A stretch of DNA of 64,000 nucleotides from CAWDVR01 sp044869805 (GTDB lineage Bacteria > Acidobacteriota > Thermoanaerobaculia > Multivoradales > SZUA-115), in the NCBI GenBank assembly GCA_044869805.1, contig JBIOXV010000082.1:7452-71451 (forward strand). Direction: 5' to 3'. The translations under genes were made by a program, and so were the position numbers. This document shows positions 8,203 to 18,162 of this stretch, piece by piece; position 1 is the first letter of the stretch; the number at the start of each line of letters is the position of its first letter. Below the pieces are notes generated by a model. That model searched no databases. It saw only the letters and a program-made list of their open reading frames with translations, and was not told the DNA's origin.

Positions 8203-10062
8203 TCAGGAGCCGGTCGCCGGCGCCGCGCACGCCAGCCGGATGCGGCGCTTGGCGGCGCGGTGCTCGGCCAAGGCGAGCTCGCGGAGCTTGGGCACCTCGC
8301 CAGGCGCGACCCAACGCCGCTTGAGCTCGCTGCGCCGCGAGACGGTGACCGTCCGATCGCCGGGAGTCACTTGCTGCGCGAACGAGCCCAGCTCGTTGGC
8401 CAGCTCCTCGTTGGCCGCGGCCGGCGGGCACATCGCCTTGGGCAGGTGCACCTTCCAGGTCACCTCGTCGAGCGCCGGAGAGACCACTACCGCCAGCTTG
8501 CGGTCGGCGAGATGGCGCGGCTCGGGCGTGGTCTGAAAGCCGGGCAGGACGAACGAGCCCTTGCCGGGCTCGCCCTGCACCACGTTCGCGATCTTCACCG
8601 CGGCGGAGACCGAGATCGACGGCAGGGGGCCCTCGCCCGGCAGCCAGGAGACGGCGCCCAGCTCGACGCCCGGCAGCAGCCGGGTGAGGAGGGTGCGGAC
8701 GGTCGCCGCCGTCTTCTCCGGCGGCTGGGTGGCGATCGCATCGAGGAACAAGTCGGCATTGCTGCCCGAGAGCGCCAGCGCGGCGCCGCCGGAGCCGGAG
8801 CCGTCCTCACCGAGGGAGAGATTCACCAGCAGGCGGCTCGCCTCGGCCGCGGGCCGGACCGGGGTGCGCACCAGGCCGGCTTCGCCGGGGCGCACGATCA
8901 GCGCCTCCTGGTCCTGGGTGAGCGGGTGGAGCCAGGCCCCGGCGCCACGCTCCAGGGTGGGGTCCACGAACAGGTAGCCGTCGGCGATGGGGTCGCCCTC
9001 GGTGATCGCAAGCTGCGCCGTGGGGATGGCGACGATCAGGTGGTTGAACCCTCCCGGGGAAGGGAACTCGGCGTCGATGGCGTCGTTCTCCGAGGCCAGG
9101 ATCAGCGCCGGGAAGGCGGTGATGCCCGCCTCGGCCAGCAGGTCGATGAGCAGGAACGACTTGCCCTTGCAGTCTCCCCAGCGATTGGCAAGCACCTCGC
9201 CGGGAGGGAACGGGCGGTAGCCGCCGATGCCGACCTCGACCGCCACGTAGCGCACCTTCTGCTGTACGAAGTCGGTGAGCCGCGCCAGCCGCTCGCGCGG
9301 GCTGGCCGCCCCGGCCGCGAGCTCGCGGGCCAGGCTGCGCACCGCCTCTTCGCGTCGCGGCACCGCATCGGTCAGGGTCTCGAACCAGCGCGCCACGGCC
9401 GGCCAGTCGGCCTCGCTCCCCCAGGCGTAGCGCAGCACCGGGCCGCTCGCGTCGAGGCCGCGCGCCAGCTTCGGCGGATCGGGCTTGGCCAGGCCGGCAG
9501 CCGAGATGCGGACGCCACCGGGGATGGCCTCGGCCTTGAGGCCGTCGGCGGGCCCGTCGATCCGCCAGCGGAAGGCCGCGCCCCCTCCCCGCACTTCGAC
9601 CGAGAGCGCCTCCACCTGCTCGCCCTGAGTCAAGGAAATCTCGCCGGCCGGGAAGTAGGGCCGAATCTCGAGCCGGTAGCCGAGCGACAACTCGGAGCCC
9701 ACCGGCACGGCGGGGAACTCGATCTCGCGGTACTTGGCCGAGCTGAACAAGGTCCCGGCGTCAGGGATGGCCAGGGTGTCCTGGTCGCTGCGCCGGACGC
9801 GCTCCTTCCGGCCGTCGGGGCGCCGCGCCCCGGCGTCGACCGCGAGCAGCCGCCGGTGCTCGTCGAGGTAGATGTACTGATGGGACCACGACTCGAGGTC
9901 CGGCTCGCCGTCGAGCCGGACGCTCTGGTGGAACTCCTCGAGCACCTTGCCGTCCGCGCCCAGGGTGTGGACGATGGTGCGCTCTCGCACGGTCGCGCCG
10001 GAGGCCGGCGCGGCCGAGGCGAGGAGGAGGCTAGCGGCGAACCAGGACCAGAGCTTGCGCAT
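8203..10062 (-). CDS. DUF3857 / transglutaminase-like secreted protein, catalytically intact copy
   Basis: This is a 619-aa exported protein (signal peptide in the first 25 residues, MRKLWSWFAASLLLASAAP). It has an N-terminal DUF3857 beta domain followed by a transglutaminase-like fold with an apparently intact Cys-His-Asp triad: RWGDCKGKS (Cys), GGFNHLIVAI (His) and FVDPT (Asp). Family members are periplasmic or surface proteins of unknown substrate. It is the third of three tandem paralogues (8203-13871). An earlier ATG at 10092 exists, but 10062 is preferred because it gives exactly the same 32-bp overlap with the upstream gene as the next pair has, and a proper signal peptide. It ends convergent to the haloperoxidase gene. 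Confidence 0.87.
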   Translation of the reverse strand: MRKLWSWFAASLLLASAAPASGATVRERTIVHTLGADGKVLEEFHQSVRLDGEPDLESWSHQYIYLDEHRRLLAVDAGARRPDGRKERVRRSDQDTLAIPDAGTLFSSAKYREIEFPAVPVGSELSLGYRLEIRPYFPAGEISLTQGEQVEALSVEVRGGGAAFRWRIDGPADGLKAEAIPGGVRISAAGLAKPDPPKLARGLDASGPVLRYAWGSEADWPAVARWFETLTDAVPRREEAVRSLARELAAGAASPRERLARLTDFVQQKVRYVAVEVGIGGYRPFPPGEVLANRWGDCKGKSFLLIDLLAEAGITAFPALILASENDAIDAEFPSPGGFNHLIVAIPTAQLAITEGDPIADGYLFVDPTLERGAGAWLHPLTQDQEALIVRPGEAGLVRTPVRPAAEASRLLVNLSLGEDGSGSGGAALALSGSNADLFLDAIATQPPEKTAATVRTLLTRLLPGVELGAVSWLPGEGPLPSISVSAAVKIANVVQGEPGKGSFVLPGFQTTPEPRHLADRKLAVVVSPALDEVTWKVHLPKAMCPPAAANEELANELGSFAQQVTPGDRTVTVSRRSELKRRWVAPGEVPKLRELALAEHRAAKRRIRLACAAPATGS

Positions 10063-11965
10063 CGTTCTTTTCCACATGGGCGAAGAGGTCACGCGTCGCG
10101 CGGTACTGCTCCAGGCCTTCGAGTCGGGCAGTCCTAAGGTCGAGGCGGCGCGTGTAGGTCAGCCGCCGAGCCGCGGCGTCAACGGACGTGCTGATGGAGA
10201 AAGTGCCCAGGTCGCTGACCAGGGCGCGGTTCTCGGGTTGGGCCTCCACCTCCCAGCCGTCGGACCAGGTGAGGGCGACCTCCAGGTCCTCGCTGGCGGC
10301 GAAGGGCAGGACGACGGGGGTCTTCCTCTCTTCGGGCTTCAAGGTCAGGCTCTGCCGGAACGGGCCGAAAGGTTGGCAGGGGCGCAAGGTGGCGTCCGTT
10401 CCCAGGACCTCCTCCTCCCGCTGGCTCATCTCCCAGCTAACGATCAACTGTTCGCTGTCGGCCCTCCGCTCGGCTCGGGCCCCAGCGACCTGGAATGACC
10501 CGAATCTCTTCTCCAACCATTCCCGCCAGGCCTTTTCCGGGTCGTCCTCGCCACGGCCGATCCGGCAGGCCTCGGCGGCGCGCTGCCCGGAAACCGTCAG
10601 TGTGCCCACGCCGGAGGCCCGGCCCTCGGCGTCGAGGGTCAGCTCCAGGCGGGCCTTCCTCAGGTTGTCCGCCGCGGAGCTGGTGGGCAGCCGGGTGAGC
10701 GTTCCCGTTTGGACCCTCAGACCGGCGGCGCCTTCGAACTCCGCCAGCAGTTGGCCGAAGCCGAGGCAGGGATCGGAGGGGTCGAGGGCGACGTTGCGCC
10801 CATCGATCGCCGCCACGACCACGGCGTGCTCCAGCGGCAGGATGGTCGGCAGCCTTGGGTCGAGGCCCTCGCCACCCGTGCCTCCCGCCACCACGACCTC
10901 GTTCGCGATCTCCACTCCTCGCAGCAGGCCGGCAAGGAGCAGCGCCTTTTCGACCACGGTGCCCGCCCGTCGCTTCAGGGCGTCGTCGACCTCGGAGCCC
11001 TTGTCCAACCAGACGCCGCCCCCCGGCGTGGTCGCGACCTCGTCGCGCACGAAGCGGTAGAGGGCGAGCGCCCTGACGCGCGCCGGGGCGGCGGGCAGCG
11101 AAGAGGTAAGCGAGCGAGCCAGGCGCGCGGCGTCTCCGGCGTCGCGCAGGCTTTTCTCGTAGAGCTCTCGCATCTGTCGCGCGAGGTGGTTCCAGCTAAG
11201 CTGCAGCGACACCGGCTCACCCATCATCGCGACCGTATCCAGCACGGTGGCGACCACCGTCGCCAGGTCCCGGCCGTGATGGCTGAGCGGCTCGTCAGGC
11301 AGCGGCGGTACGTCGCGCGCCCAGGCGCGGTAGATCCCCTCGCCTTCGGTCGTGCTCCTCTCTTCGCCAGGCTTCAGGCCCTGGGGGTCGCGGACGTACT
11401 GGTGAGCGCTGACGTTGCGCGGGACGAGATAGACAATCTCGGAGTAGAGGGTGGGGATGTCCTGGTGGAAGACCCAAGGCTCGATCAGCAACGGGGTGTC
11501 GAAACGAAGCTCGTAGCGGTAGTCCAGGATCGAACCCACCTCGACCGCCGGGAAGGCGGCTTTGGTGGCGTAGAACCGCCGTTGTTCAGACAGCTTGTCG
11601 AGGAACACGGCCTCGGGGGGGATGGCGCGCACCTGCCCGTCGGCGAGCACCGTGCGGGCGGCGATGCCCTCGAGCCGCAGCAGCTTGCCGTGCTCCACGC
11701 GGAGCTCGCCGAAGCGCTTGCCCTCTTCGGTGAGCACCTTGATGCGGGCCGCCATCTCCAGGCGAGCGGTGAGGCCTTTTCGCGCGGAGAAGCTGTAGCT
11801 GAGCCGCCCCTTGCGGAAGAGGTATACCGCCGGCGCGTTCGCCTGGCCGGCCACCTCCTTGAGCGCCTGCTCCTCGGCAGTGATCGGCGGAAAGTCGCTC
11901 TGCGCACCGGCGCCGCCGGCCGCTGCCAGCAGGCTAGCGGCGAACCAGCGTGACCACTTGCGCAT
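10031..11965 (-). CDS. DUF3857 / transglutaminase-like secreted protein, Cys lost
   Basis: This 644-aa middle paralogue has a signal peptide (MRKWSRWFAASLLAAAGG), the DUF3857 N-terminal domain and a transglutaminase-like core starting near YRFVRDEV. At the place of the catalytic Cys it reads RRAGTVVEKALLL, so the nucleophile is missing. A His (LEHAVVVAA) and Asp (VALDPSDPC) remain. It is probably a non-catalytic binding or scaffold member. The last 32 bases overlap the start of the downstream paralogue: KNDAQALVLVRR and MRKLWSWFAAS are read from the same DNA in two frames. The first 32 bases overlap the upstream gene in the same way. The three genes are therefore almost surely co-translated. 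Confidence 0.85.
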   Translation of the reverse strand: MRKWSRWFAASLLAAAGGAGAQSDFPPITAEEQALKEVAGQANAPAVYLFRKGRLSYSFSARKGLTARLEMAARIKVLTEEGKRFGELRVEHGKLLRLEGIAARTVLADGQVRAIPPEAVFLDKLSEQRRFYATKAAFPAVEVGSILDYRYELRFDTPLLIEPWVFHQDIPTLYSEIVYLVPRNVSAHQYVRDPQGLKPGEERSTTEGEGIYRAWARDVPPLPDEPLSHHGRDLATVVATVLDTVAMMGEPVSLQLSWNHLARQMRELYEKSLRDAGDAARLARSLTSSLPAAPARVRALALYRFVRDEVATTPGGGVWLDKGSEVDDALKRRAGTVVEKALLLAGLLRGVEIANEVVVAGGTGGEGLDPRLPTILPLEHAVVVAAIDGRNVALDPSDPCLGFGQLLAEFEGAAGLRVQTGTLTRLPTSSAADNLRKARLELTLDAEGRASGVGTLTVSGQRAAEACRIGRGEDDPEKAWREWLEKRFGSFQVAGARAERRADSEQLIVSWEMSQREEEVLGTDATLRPCQPFGPFRQSLTLKPEERKTPVVLPFAASEDLEVALTWSDGWEVEAQPENRALVSDLGTFSISTSVDAAARRLTYTRRLDLRTARLEGLEQYRATRDLFAHVEKNDAQALVLVRR

Positions 11966-13871
11966 CGTGCTTCTCCGCCTCGCTGTAGAGGGCGCGGACG
12001 CGAGCGTACTCGTCGCGCCCCATGTATTGCGCCGCGTTGGTGTCGAAGCGGCGGCTGTAGCGCAGGGTGCGGTCCGCCTCGTCCACTTCGATAGTGGCGG
12101 AGAAGGCGCCGACCGCGCCTTCGGCCTTGCTGTCCGCCGGGCGGCCCTCGATCTCCCAGCTATCCGGCCAGCGGAAGGTGATCTCCAGGGTATCGCGGTC
12201 GGCGAAGTCGAACATCAGCGGCGTGGCGCGGCTCTCGGCGGGCACCGGCAGAGGTTGCCTGACCGGGCCCAGGGGCCGACTGGGATGGAAGCTCGCCTCG
12301 CTGCCCAGCACTTCCTCGGCCGGCTGGTCGAGCGCGAAGCGCACCTCCACCCGGCGCTCGTCGACCGCCTGCTCGACCTTCACGTCCTTGACCACGAAGC
12401 CATCGAAGCGGCCGCTGAGCCAGTCGGTGAGGTCCTTCTCGGGGCCCTCGCCGGCGCGTGCCGCCGCGATCCGGTCCGCGGCATGATGGCCGGTAAAGAC
12501 CACCGCGCCGGTGCCGGTGAGCTTGCCCTCGGCGTCGAGCGCCAGCTCCAGGGTCGCCTGCCGCCGGTTGGCGTCGAAGGGGTCGGACGGCAGGGTGATG
12601 ACCTGCGGCTTGCGGGGGTGGAAGAGCACGGCCTTGGTGCCCTCGTGATCGGCGGTGAGCTGCCCGAAGCCGAGGCCGCGCTCGGAGGGGTCGAGGTAGA
12701 CGATCTCGGCGCCGATCTTCGCCTGCACCAGCATGCGGTCGAACCAGGCGAGGGTGGGAAGCTCGGTGTCGATCAGGCCGTCCCGGCGGCTCGCCGCCCA
12801 CACCAGTTGGGCGTCGATCTTGACGGCATTGAGCAGCGTCTCGAGCAGCAGGGCCTTCTCGGCGTAGGCTCCCCGCTTCGCGCCGAGCACGATATCCGGT
12901 CCCTGCTTGACGTCGACCACCACGCTCGGCCAGGGCTCGGTCTCGATCTCGTCGCGCACGAAGCGGTAGAGGGCGAGGGCCCTGGCCTTGGGGTCGGGCG
13001 AGGGGCCGGCGAGCTCCTTGGCGCGCCGCCGCGCCGCGGTGTCGTTGCGCCGCGCCGGGGCGTAGCTACCGTCCTCGACGATCTCGCAGGTGGTGGCCCA
13101 GGTTTCGAGCAACGGCTCGGTGCCCGCGTACTTGGTGGGCACCAGCATGAAGCGGGCGGTCAGATCCTCGGGCGGGAAGCTGAACGGCTCGTCGAGGATC
13201 GGCGGCAAGTTCACGGCCCACACGCGGATGTCGGTGCCGATGGCGCTCTTCTTCGCCTCGTGCTGGATACCGGCGCGGGTCGGGTCCCGGGACCAGGCGC
13301 GGGCGGAGATCTCGCCCGGCAGGTGGTAGACGATCTCCGACAGCAGCACCGGCACCTCCTCCTGGAAGACCCACGGCTCCAGGGTGTAGAAGGAGTCCCA
13401 CTTGATCTCGTAGCGGTACTCGAGGATGGCGCCGACCTCGACCGCCGGGAAGGCGACCGCGGTGACCGCCAGGCGGCGCGACTGCGAGGCCTGGCGCTCG
13501 AAGACGGACTTGTCGTCGAGCGGCACGGTGCGCCCATCGGGCAACACGGTGCGGCCCGCGAGCTGCTTCAGCCGGAAGTTCCGGTTGTGGTAGATCTCGA
13601 TCTCCCCGAAGTCCTTCTTGCCCTGCTCGGAAAGGATCTTGACGCGGGCCTGGACCTCGAGCGTCGAGGCCTGCTCGCCGCGCGCCAGGTCCATCATGCG
13701 GAAGTCGCCCTTGCGGAAGAGCACGACCGCCGCGGCGTTGGGGTGGCCGGGGACCGCGGTCAGCGCCTTCTCCTGGGCGGAGATCGGCGGGAAGTCGGCG
13801 GCCGGCGCGGGAGCCGCAAGGGCGGCGGCCAGCAGGGCGAAGGCGAAGCTTGCGCAGACGGATCGGTACAT
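11934..13871 (-). CDS. DUF3857 / transglutaminase-like secreted protein, Cys and His lost
   Basis: First gene of the tandem triplet, 645 aa from the ATG at 13871, chosen because CTGGAG lies 7 nt upstream and a clean signal peptide follows (MYRSVCASFAFALLAAALAA); a longer start at 13922 would place 17 polar residues before it. It has DUF3857 and a transglutaminase-like fold. The Cys position reads AKRGAYAEKALLL and the His position reads WFDRMLVQAK, so two of the three catalytic residues are gone while the Asp (VYLDPSERG) stays. It shares APVEVG-like blocks (FPAVEVGAILEYRYE) and the C-terminal LVRR with the middle copy, showing recent duplication. It is divergent from the metal transporter operon at 13989. 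Confidence 0.85.
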   Translation of the reverse strand: MYRSVCASFAFALLAAALAAPAPAADFPPISAQEKALTAVPGHPNAAAVVLFRKGDFRMMDLARGEQASTLEVQARVKILSEQGKKDFGEIEIYHNRNFRLKQLAGRTVLPDGRTVPLDDKSVFERQASQSRRLAVTAVAFPAVEVGAILEYRYEIKWDSFYTLEPWVFQEEVPVLLSEIVYHLPGEISARAWSRDPTRAGIQHEAKKSAIGTDIRVWAVNLPPILDEPFSFPPEDLTARFMLVPTKYAGTEPLLETWATTCEIVEDGSYAPARRNDTAARRRAKELAGPSPDPKARALALYRFVRDEIETEPWPSVVVDVKQGPDIVLGAKRGAYAEKALLLETLLNAVKIDAQLVWAASRRDGLIDTELPTLAWFDRMLVQAKIGAEIVYLDPSERGLGFGQLTADHEGTKAVLFHPRKPQVITLPSDPFDANRRQATLELALDAEGKLTGTGAVVFTGHHAADRIAAARAGEGPEKDLTDWLSGRFDGFVVKDVKVEQAVDERRVEVRFALDQPAEEVLGSEASFHPSRPLGPVRQPLPVPAESRATPLMFDFADRDTLEITFRWPDSWEIEGRPADSKAEGAVGAFSATIEVDEADRTLRYSRRFDTNAAQYMGRDEYARVRALYSEAEKHDAQVVTLVRR

Positions 13872-13940
13872 GGGCGCTCCAGATCGCAGTGCGATGCAGC
13901 GGATTGAATTCCACCGCAGCATAAGTAATCAGCGGTCACT

Positions 13941-13959
13941 GCGCAAGGCGAGGTTGCGC
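13941..13959. promoter_or_regulatory. Inverted repeat in divergent promoter region
   Basis: GCGCAA (13941-13946) and TTGCGC (13954-13959) flank 7 nt in the 117-bp gap between the DUF3857 triplet and the metal ABC operon. It could be an operator for a metalloregulator or simply a hairpin. A similar GCGCAA/TTGCGC pair with 5-nt spacing lies at 5356-5372. No known Zur, MntR or DtxR consensus is recognisable. Confidence 0.3.
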
Positions 13960-13988
13960 CTTTTGCCGGGTCGAGAGATGATTTTTAC

Positions 13989-14917
13989 ATGTCAAAAACC
14001 CGGCTTCCACTGTCGATTCCCATCCTCCTGAGCCTCCTCGCCGCCTGTGGTGGCGATCCAGCATCCAAGCCTGCCTCCCGGCAGGGGCCCATCCACGTCG
14101 TCGTCACCACGGGCATGATCGCCGACGCCGCGCAGCGCATCGCCGGCGACCTCGCACAAGTAGATGCGCTGATGGGCCCGGGGGTTGATCCCCACCTCTA
14201 CAAAGCCAGCGAGAGCGACGTGCGCAAGCTCTCGGAAGCGGACCTGATCCTGTACAACGGCCTCCATCTCGAAGGCAAGATGGGCGACATTCTGGTCAAG
14301 CTCGCCCGCAGCCGCCCGGTGGTGGCGGTGTCCGAGGCCATCCCGCAGGAGGAGCTGCGGGAGCCGCCCGAGTTCGCCGGCCAGTACGACCCCCACATCT
14401 GGTTCGATGTCGGGCTGTGGTCGCGGACGCTCGACCCCATCGCGACGGCGCTCGCCGAGCTCGCCTCCGACCACGCCGAGACCTTCCGCGCCAACGCCGC
14501 CCGCTACCGCGACGAGCTCGGCCAGCTCGACGCCTGGGTGGAGCAGCGGATCGCCGAGATCCCGGAGAGCCAGCGCGTCCTGGTCACTGCCCACGACGCC
14601 TTCGGCTACTTCGGCCGTCGCTACGGCATGCGGGTGATCGGCCTGCAAGGCATCAGCACGCTCTCCGAGGCGGGTCTCAAGGACGTCGAGCGCGTGGTCT
14701 CCGAGGTGGTGGCGAACAAGATCAAGGCGGTGTTCATCGAGTCCTCGGTGCCGCGGCGATCGCTCGAGGCAGTGCAGGCGGCCTGCCGCGCCCGCGGCCA
14801 CGAGGTGGCGATCGGCGGCCAGCTCTTCTCCGATGCCATGGGCGCGCCGGGTACCGAGGAGGGCACCTATCCCGGCATGGTGCGCGCCAACGTCAACACC
14901 ATCGTCGAGGCGTTGAA

Positions 14918-14921
<4 letters not shown>
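13989..14921 (+). CDS. Metal ABC transporter substrate-binding lipoprotein (ZnuA/TroA/MntC family)
   Basis: A 310-aa cluster A-I solute-binding protein for Zn, Mn or Fe. It has a lipobox, LLAAC (Cys20), so it is lipid-anchored in the periplasm. Metal ligands can be read as His69 (DPHLYK), His136 (DPHIWFD), His202 (TAHDAFGYFG) and Asp282 (LFSDAMG). This is the His3-Asp set of TroA; Mn-specific PsaA has Glu at the third place, so Zn or mixed specificity is plausible. It lacks the long His-rich loop of classical ZnuA. It is the first gene of an operon with ATPase (4-bp ATGA overlap) and two permeases. It starts divergent from the DUF3857 cluster. Confidence 0.93.
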
Positions 14922-15727
<806 letters not shown>

Positions 15728-15728
15728 G

Positions 15729-17051
15729 ATGGAGCTCTCTTTCTCGGCCCGGAACGTGCTGCTTGGCGCCAGCCTCTTGGGGGTAGCCGGCGGCGTGCTC
15801 GGCGGCTTCGCGCTGCTCCGGCGCCAGAGCCTGTTGGGCGACGCGCTGGCGCACGCGGCGCTGCCCGGCGTCTGCCTCGCTTTTCTGCTGACCCACAGCA
15901 AGAGCCCGGCGCCGCTGCTTGCCGGCGCCATGGTCGCCGGCCTCTCGGGCGCGCTGCTGATCCTCGCCGTGCGGCGTTTCTCGCGCATCAAGGAGGACGC
16001 CGCGATCGGCATCGTGCTGTCGGTGTACTTCGGCGCTGGCATCGTGCTCCTCACCCACATCCAGAAGCTGCCGTTCGCCAACCAGAGCGGGCTCGACAAA
16101 TTCCTCTTCGGGCAGGCGGCGACGCTCGTGCCGCGCGACGTCGCGGTGATGGCGGTGCTGGTGACGCTGGTGCTCGCGGCCACGCTGCTGTTCTTCAAGG
16201 AGCTCAAGCTGCTGGCCTTCGACCGCGAGTTCGGCGCCACCCAGGGCTTCCCCATGCGGCGGATCGAGATCCTGCTCACCGGGCTGCTGGTGGTGGTGGT
16301 CGTGGTGGGCCTGCAGACGGTAGGCGTGGTGCTGATGGTGGCGACCTTGATCACTCCCGCCGCCGCCGCCCGCCAGTGGACCGACCGGTTGGGCGTGATG
16401 CTGCTCGTCTCGGCGGCGATCGGCGGCGTTTCGGGCGCCGCCGGCGCGCTGCTCTCGGCCTCCGTCGAGCGGCTGCCCACCGGGCCGATGATCGTGCTGC
16501 TGTCGAGCGCGGCGCTGATCGTCTCGCTGGTCTTCGCGCCGCGGCGCGGGCTGCTCAAGGCCTACTTCGAGGGCCGGCGGGTGGCGACCCGCATCCGCCG
16601 CGAGAACCTGCTCAAGGACCTCTACTTGTGGGCCGAGCGCGGCGCGGCACCCGGCGACGCCCGGCGGCGGGCAATGCACGAGTGGCCGCACGCCGAATGG
16701 CTGCACTGGGCGGACCTGATGGGCACCCGCGGTCAGAGCGGCGGCCAGCTCGCCGCGGTGGCGAAGGCCCTGGCGCGGGACGGCTTGGTCGAGCTCAGCG
16801 AGCGCGGCGAGCGCGGCATCCGCCTGACCGCGGAGGGCCTGGCCGCCGCCCAGGCCGTGGTGCGGCGCCACCGGCTGTGGGAGGTGTACCTGACTCGGCG
16901 CCTGGAGCTGCCGAGCGACCACGTGCACCGCGACGCCGAGATGATGGAGCACGCGCTCTCCGACGAGGCCGTGGCCCGACTCGAGGAGCTGCTGGGCTCG
17001 CCCACCGTCGATCCCCACGGCAGCCCGATCCCGCCGCGGAGGGCGGCATGA
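15729..17051 (+). CDS. Metal ABC permease fused to a DtxR/MntR-like C-terminal domain
   Basis: 440 aa. Residues 1-275 form a ZnuB/MntB-type permease with about eight membrane helices (RRQSLLGDALAHAALPG, then LKLLAFDREFGATQGFP and VGVVLMVATLITPAAAA motifs). After an APRRG exit the chain continues for about 160 cytoplasmic residues: a winged helix (KALARDGLVELSERGERG, LTAEG) followed by a stretch like the metal-binding/dimerisation domain of DtxR/MntR repressors (HRLWEVYLTRRLEL, DAEMMEHALSD, DPHGSPIP). Such permease-repressor fusions are known but uncommon. The tail could sense cytoplasmic metal and gate transport rather than bind DNA; this is inference. The next gene overlaps it by 4 bp. Confidence 0.9.
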   Translation: MELSFSARNVLLGASLLGVAGGVLGGFALLRRQSLLGDALAHAALPGVCLAFLLTHSKSPAPLLAGAMVAGLSGALLILAVRRFSRIKEDAAIGIVLSVYFGAGIVLLTHIQKLPFANQSGLDKFLFGQAATLVPRDVAVMAVLVTLVLAATLLFFKELKLLAFDREFGATQGFPMRRIEILLTGLLVVVVVVGLQTVGVVLMVATLITPAAAARQWTDRLGVMLLVSAAIGGVSGAAGALLSASVERLPTGPMIVLLSSAALIVSLVFAPRRGLLKAYFEGRRVATRIRRENLLKDLYLWAERGAAPGDARRRAMHEWPHAEWLHWADLMGTRGQSGGQLAAVAKALARDGLVELSERGERGIRLTAEGLAAAQAVVRRHRLWEVYLTRRLELPSDHVHRDAEMMEHALSDEAVARLEELLGSPTVDPHGSPIPPRRAA

Positions 17052-18157
17052 GCCCGACGCTGGTCATCATCCTGGTGGGCTCCTGCGTGGCCGCCTCCTG
17101 TGCGCTGGTGGGTGCCTTCCTGGTGCTGCGACAGATGGCCTTGCTGGGCGACGCCATCAGCCACGCGGTGCTGCCCGGCATCGTAATCGCGTTCCTCTTG
17201 ACCGGCAGCCGCAGCTCGCTGCCCATGGTGCTCGGCGCCGGCGCCGTCGGCGTGCTGACCGTGCTGCTGGTCGAGCTCTTCAACCGCACTCGCCGGCTGC
17301 GCGAGGACGCCTCGATCGGCGTCGTCTTCCCGGCCCTCTTCGCGTTCGGCGTGCTGCTGGTCAGCCGCTACGCCGCGCAGGTGGACCTCGATCTCGACTG
17401 CGTACTCTACGGCGAGATCGCCTACGCGCCCTGGGACCTGATCTTCGCCGGCGAACGCTCGCTGGGGCCCAAGGCGCTGTGGGTCAACGGCGTGGTGCTC
17501 GCCGTCAACCTGAGCTTCGTGCTGCTGCTCTACAAGGAGCTCAAGCTCTCGACCTTCGACCGCGAGCTGGCCGCCGCCCTGGGGTTCGTGCCGGCCGCCC
17601 TCCACTACCTGCTGATGGGCCTGGTGTCGATCACCGTGGTGGGCGCCTTCGAGAGCGTGGGCGCGATCCTGGTGGTGGCAATGCTCATCGTGCCGCCGGC
17701 CGCGGCCTACCTGCTGACCGACCGCCTTTCCCGCATGCTGCTGCTGTCGGCGGCGCTCGGCGTGGCCTCGGCGGCGGGCGGCTACGCCATGGCCCGTTGG
17801 CTCGACGCCTCGATCGCCGGCTCGATGGCGACCGTCGCGGGGGCGATCTTCCTCGCCGCCTTCCTGCTCTCGCCGCGCCACGGCCTCGCCGCGCAGGCGA
17901 TCCGTCACCGGCGCCTGTTGCTCGCCACCGCCGAGCAGCTCGTGATGCTCCACCTCTCCCAGGGCAGCGAGGGCCTGCCGCGGGACGAGGTCGTGCGACG
18001 TTTCGCCTGGCCGGCACGGCGGCTCGATGCGACTGTCCGCCGGCTCGCCGGGCGCGGCTGGATCGAGGCCGACGGCAGCGGCCTGAAGCTCACTGCGGCC
18101 GGCGCCGCCGCTCTCGAGGCGAGCGGCCAGGCGGTGCTGCGGCACGGGGCAGGCTAG
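17048..18157 (+). CDS. Metal ABC permease with short winged-helix tail
   Basis: 369 aa, ATG overlapping the previous stop (ATGA). A second ZnuB/MntB-type permease: RQMALLGDAISHAVLPG near the start, KLSTFDRELAAALGFVP and VGAILVVAMLIVPPAAA further on, about eight to nine helices. After SPRHGL it has about 85 cytoplasmic residues that read as a winged helix (LPRDEVVRRFAWPARRLDAT, RLAGRGWIEADGSGLKLTAAG) but without the DtxR-like second part found on its partner. Two different permeases probably make a heterodimer. It is the last gene of the operon and ends 5 bp from the convergent kinase gene. Confidence 0.9.
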   Translation: MSPTLVIILVGSCVAASCALVGAFLVLRQMALLGDAISHAVLPGIVIAFLLTGSRSSLPMVLGAGAVGVLTVLLVELFNRTRRLREDASIGVVFPALFAFGVLLVSRYAAQVDLDLDCVLYGEIAYAPWDLIFAGERSLGPKALWVNGVVLAVNLSFVLLLYKELKLSTFDRELAAALGFVPAALHYLLMGLVSITVVGAFESVGAILVVAMLIVPPAAAYLLTDRLSRMLLLSAALGVASAAGGYAMARWLDASIAGSMATVAGAIFLAAFLLSPRHGLAAQAIRHRRLLLATAEQLVMLHLSQGSEGLPRDEVVRRFAWPARRLDATVRRLAGRGWIEADGSGLKLTAAGAAALEASGQAVLRHGAG

Positions 18158-18162
18158 GCGGG

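Noticed and set aside
8260..10137. A 625-codon plus-strand frame opposite a DUF3857 gene
   Set aside because: Its composition (Arg, Gly, Gln, His, Ala runs, no domains) is that of an antisense frame in GC-rich DNA, while the minus-strand protein has a signal peptide and catalytic motifs.
13872..13922. Longer start for the first DUF3857 protein
   Set aside because: It would bury the signal peptide behind 17 polar residues. The ATG at 13871 has a good ribosome binding site.
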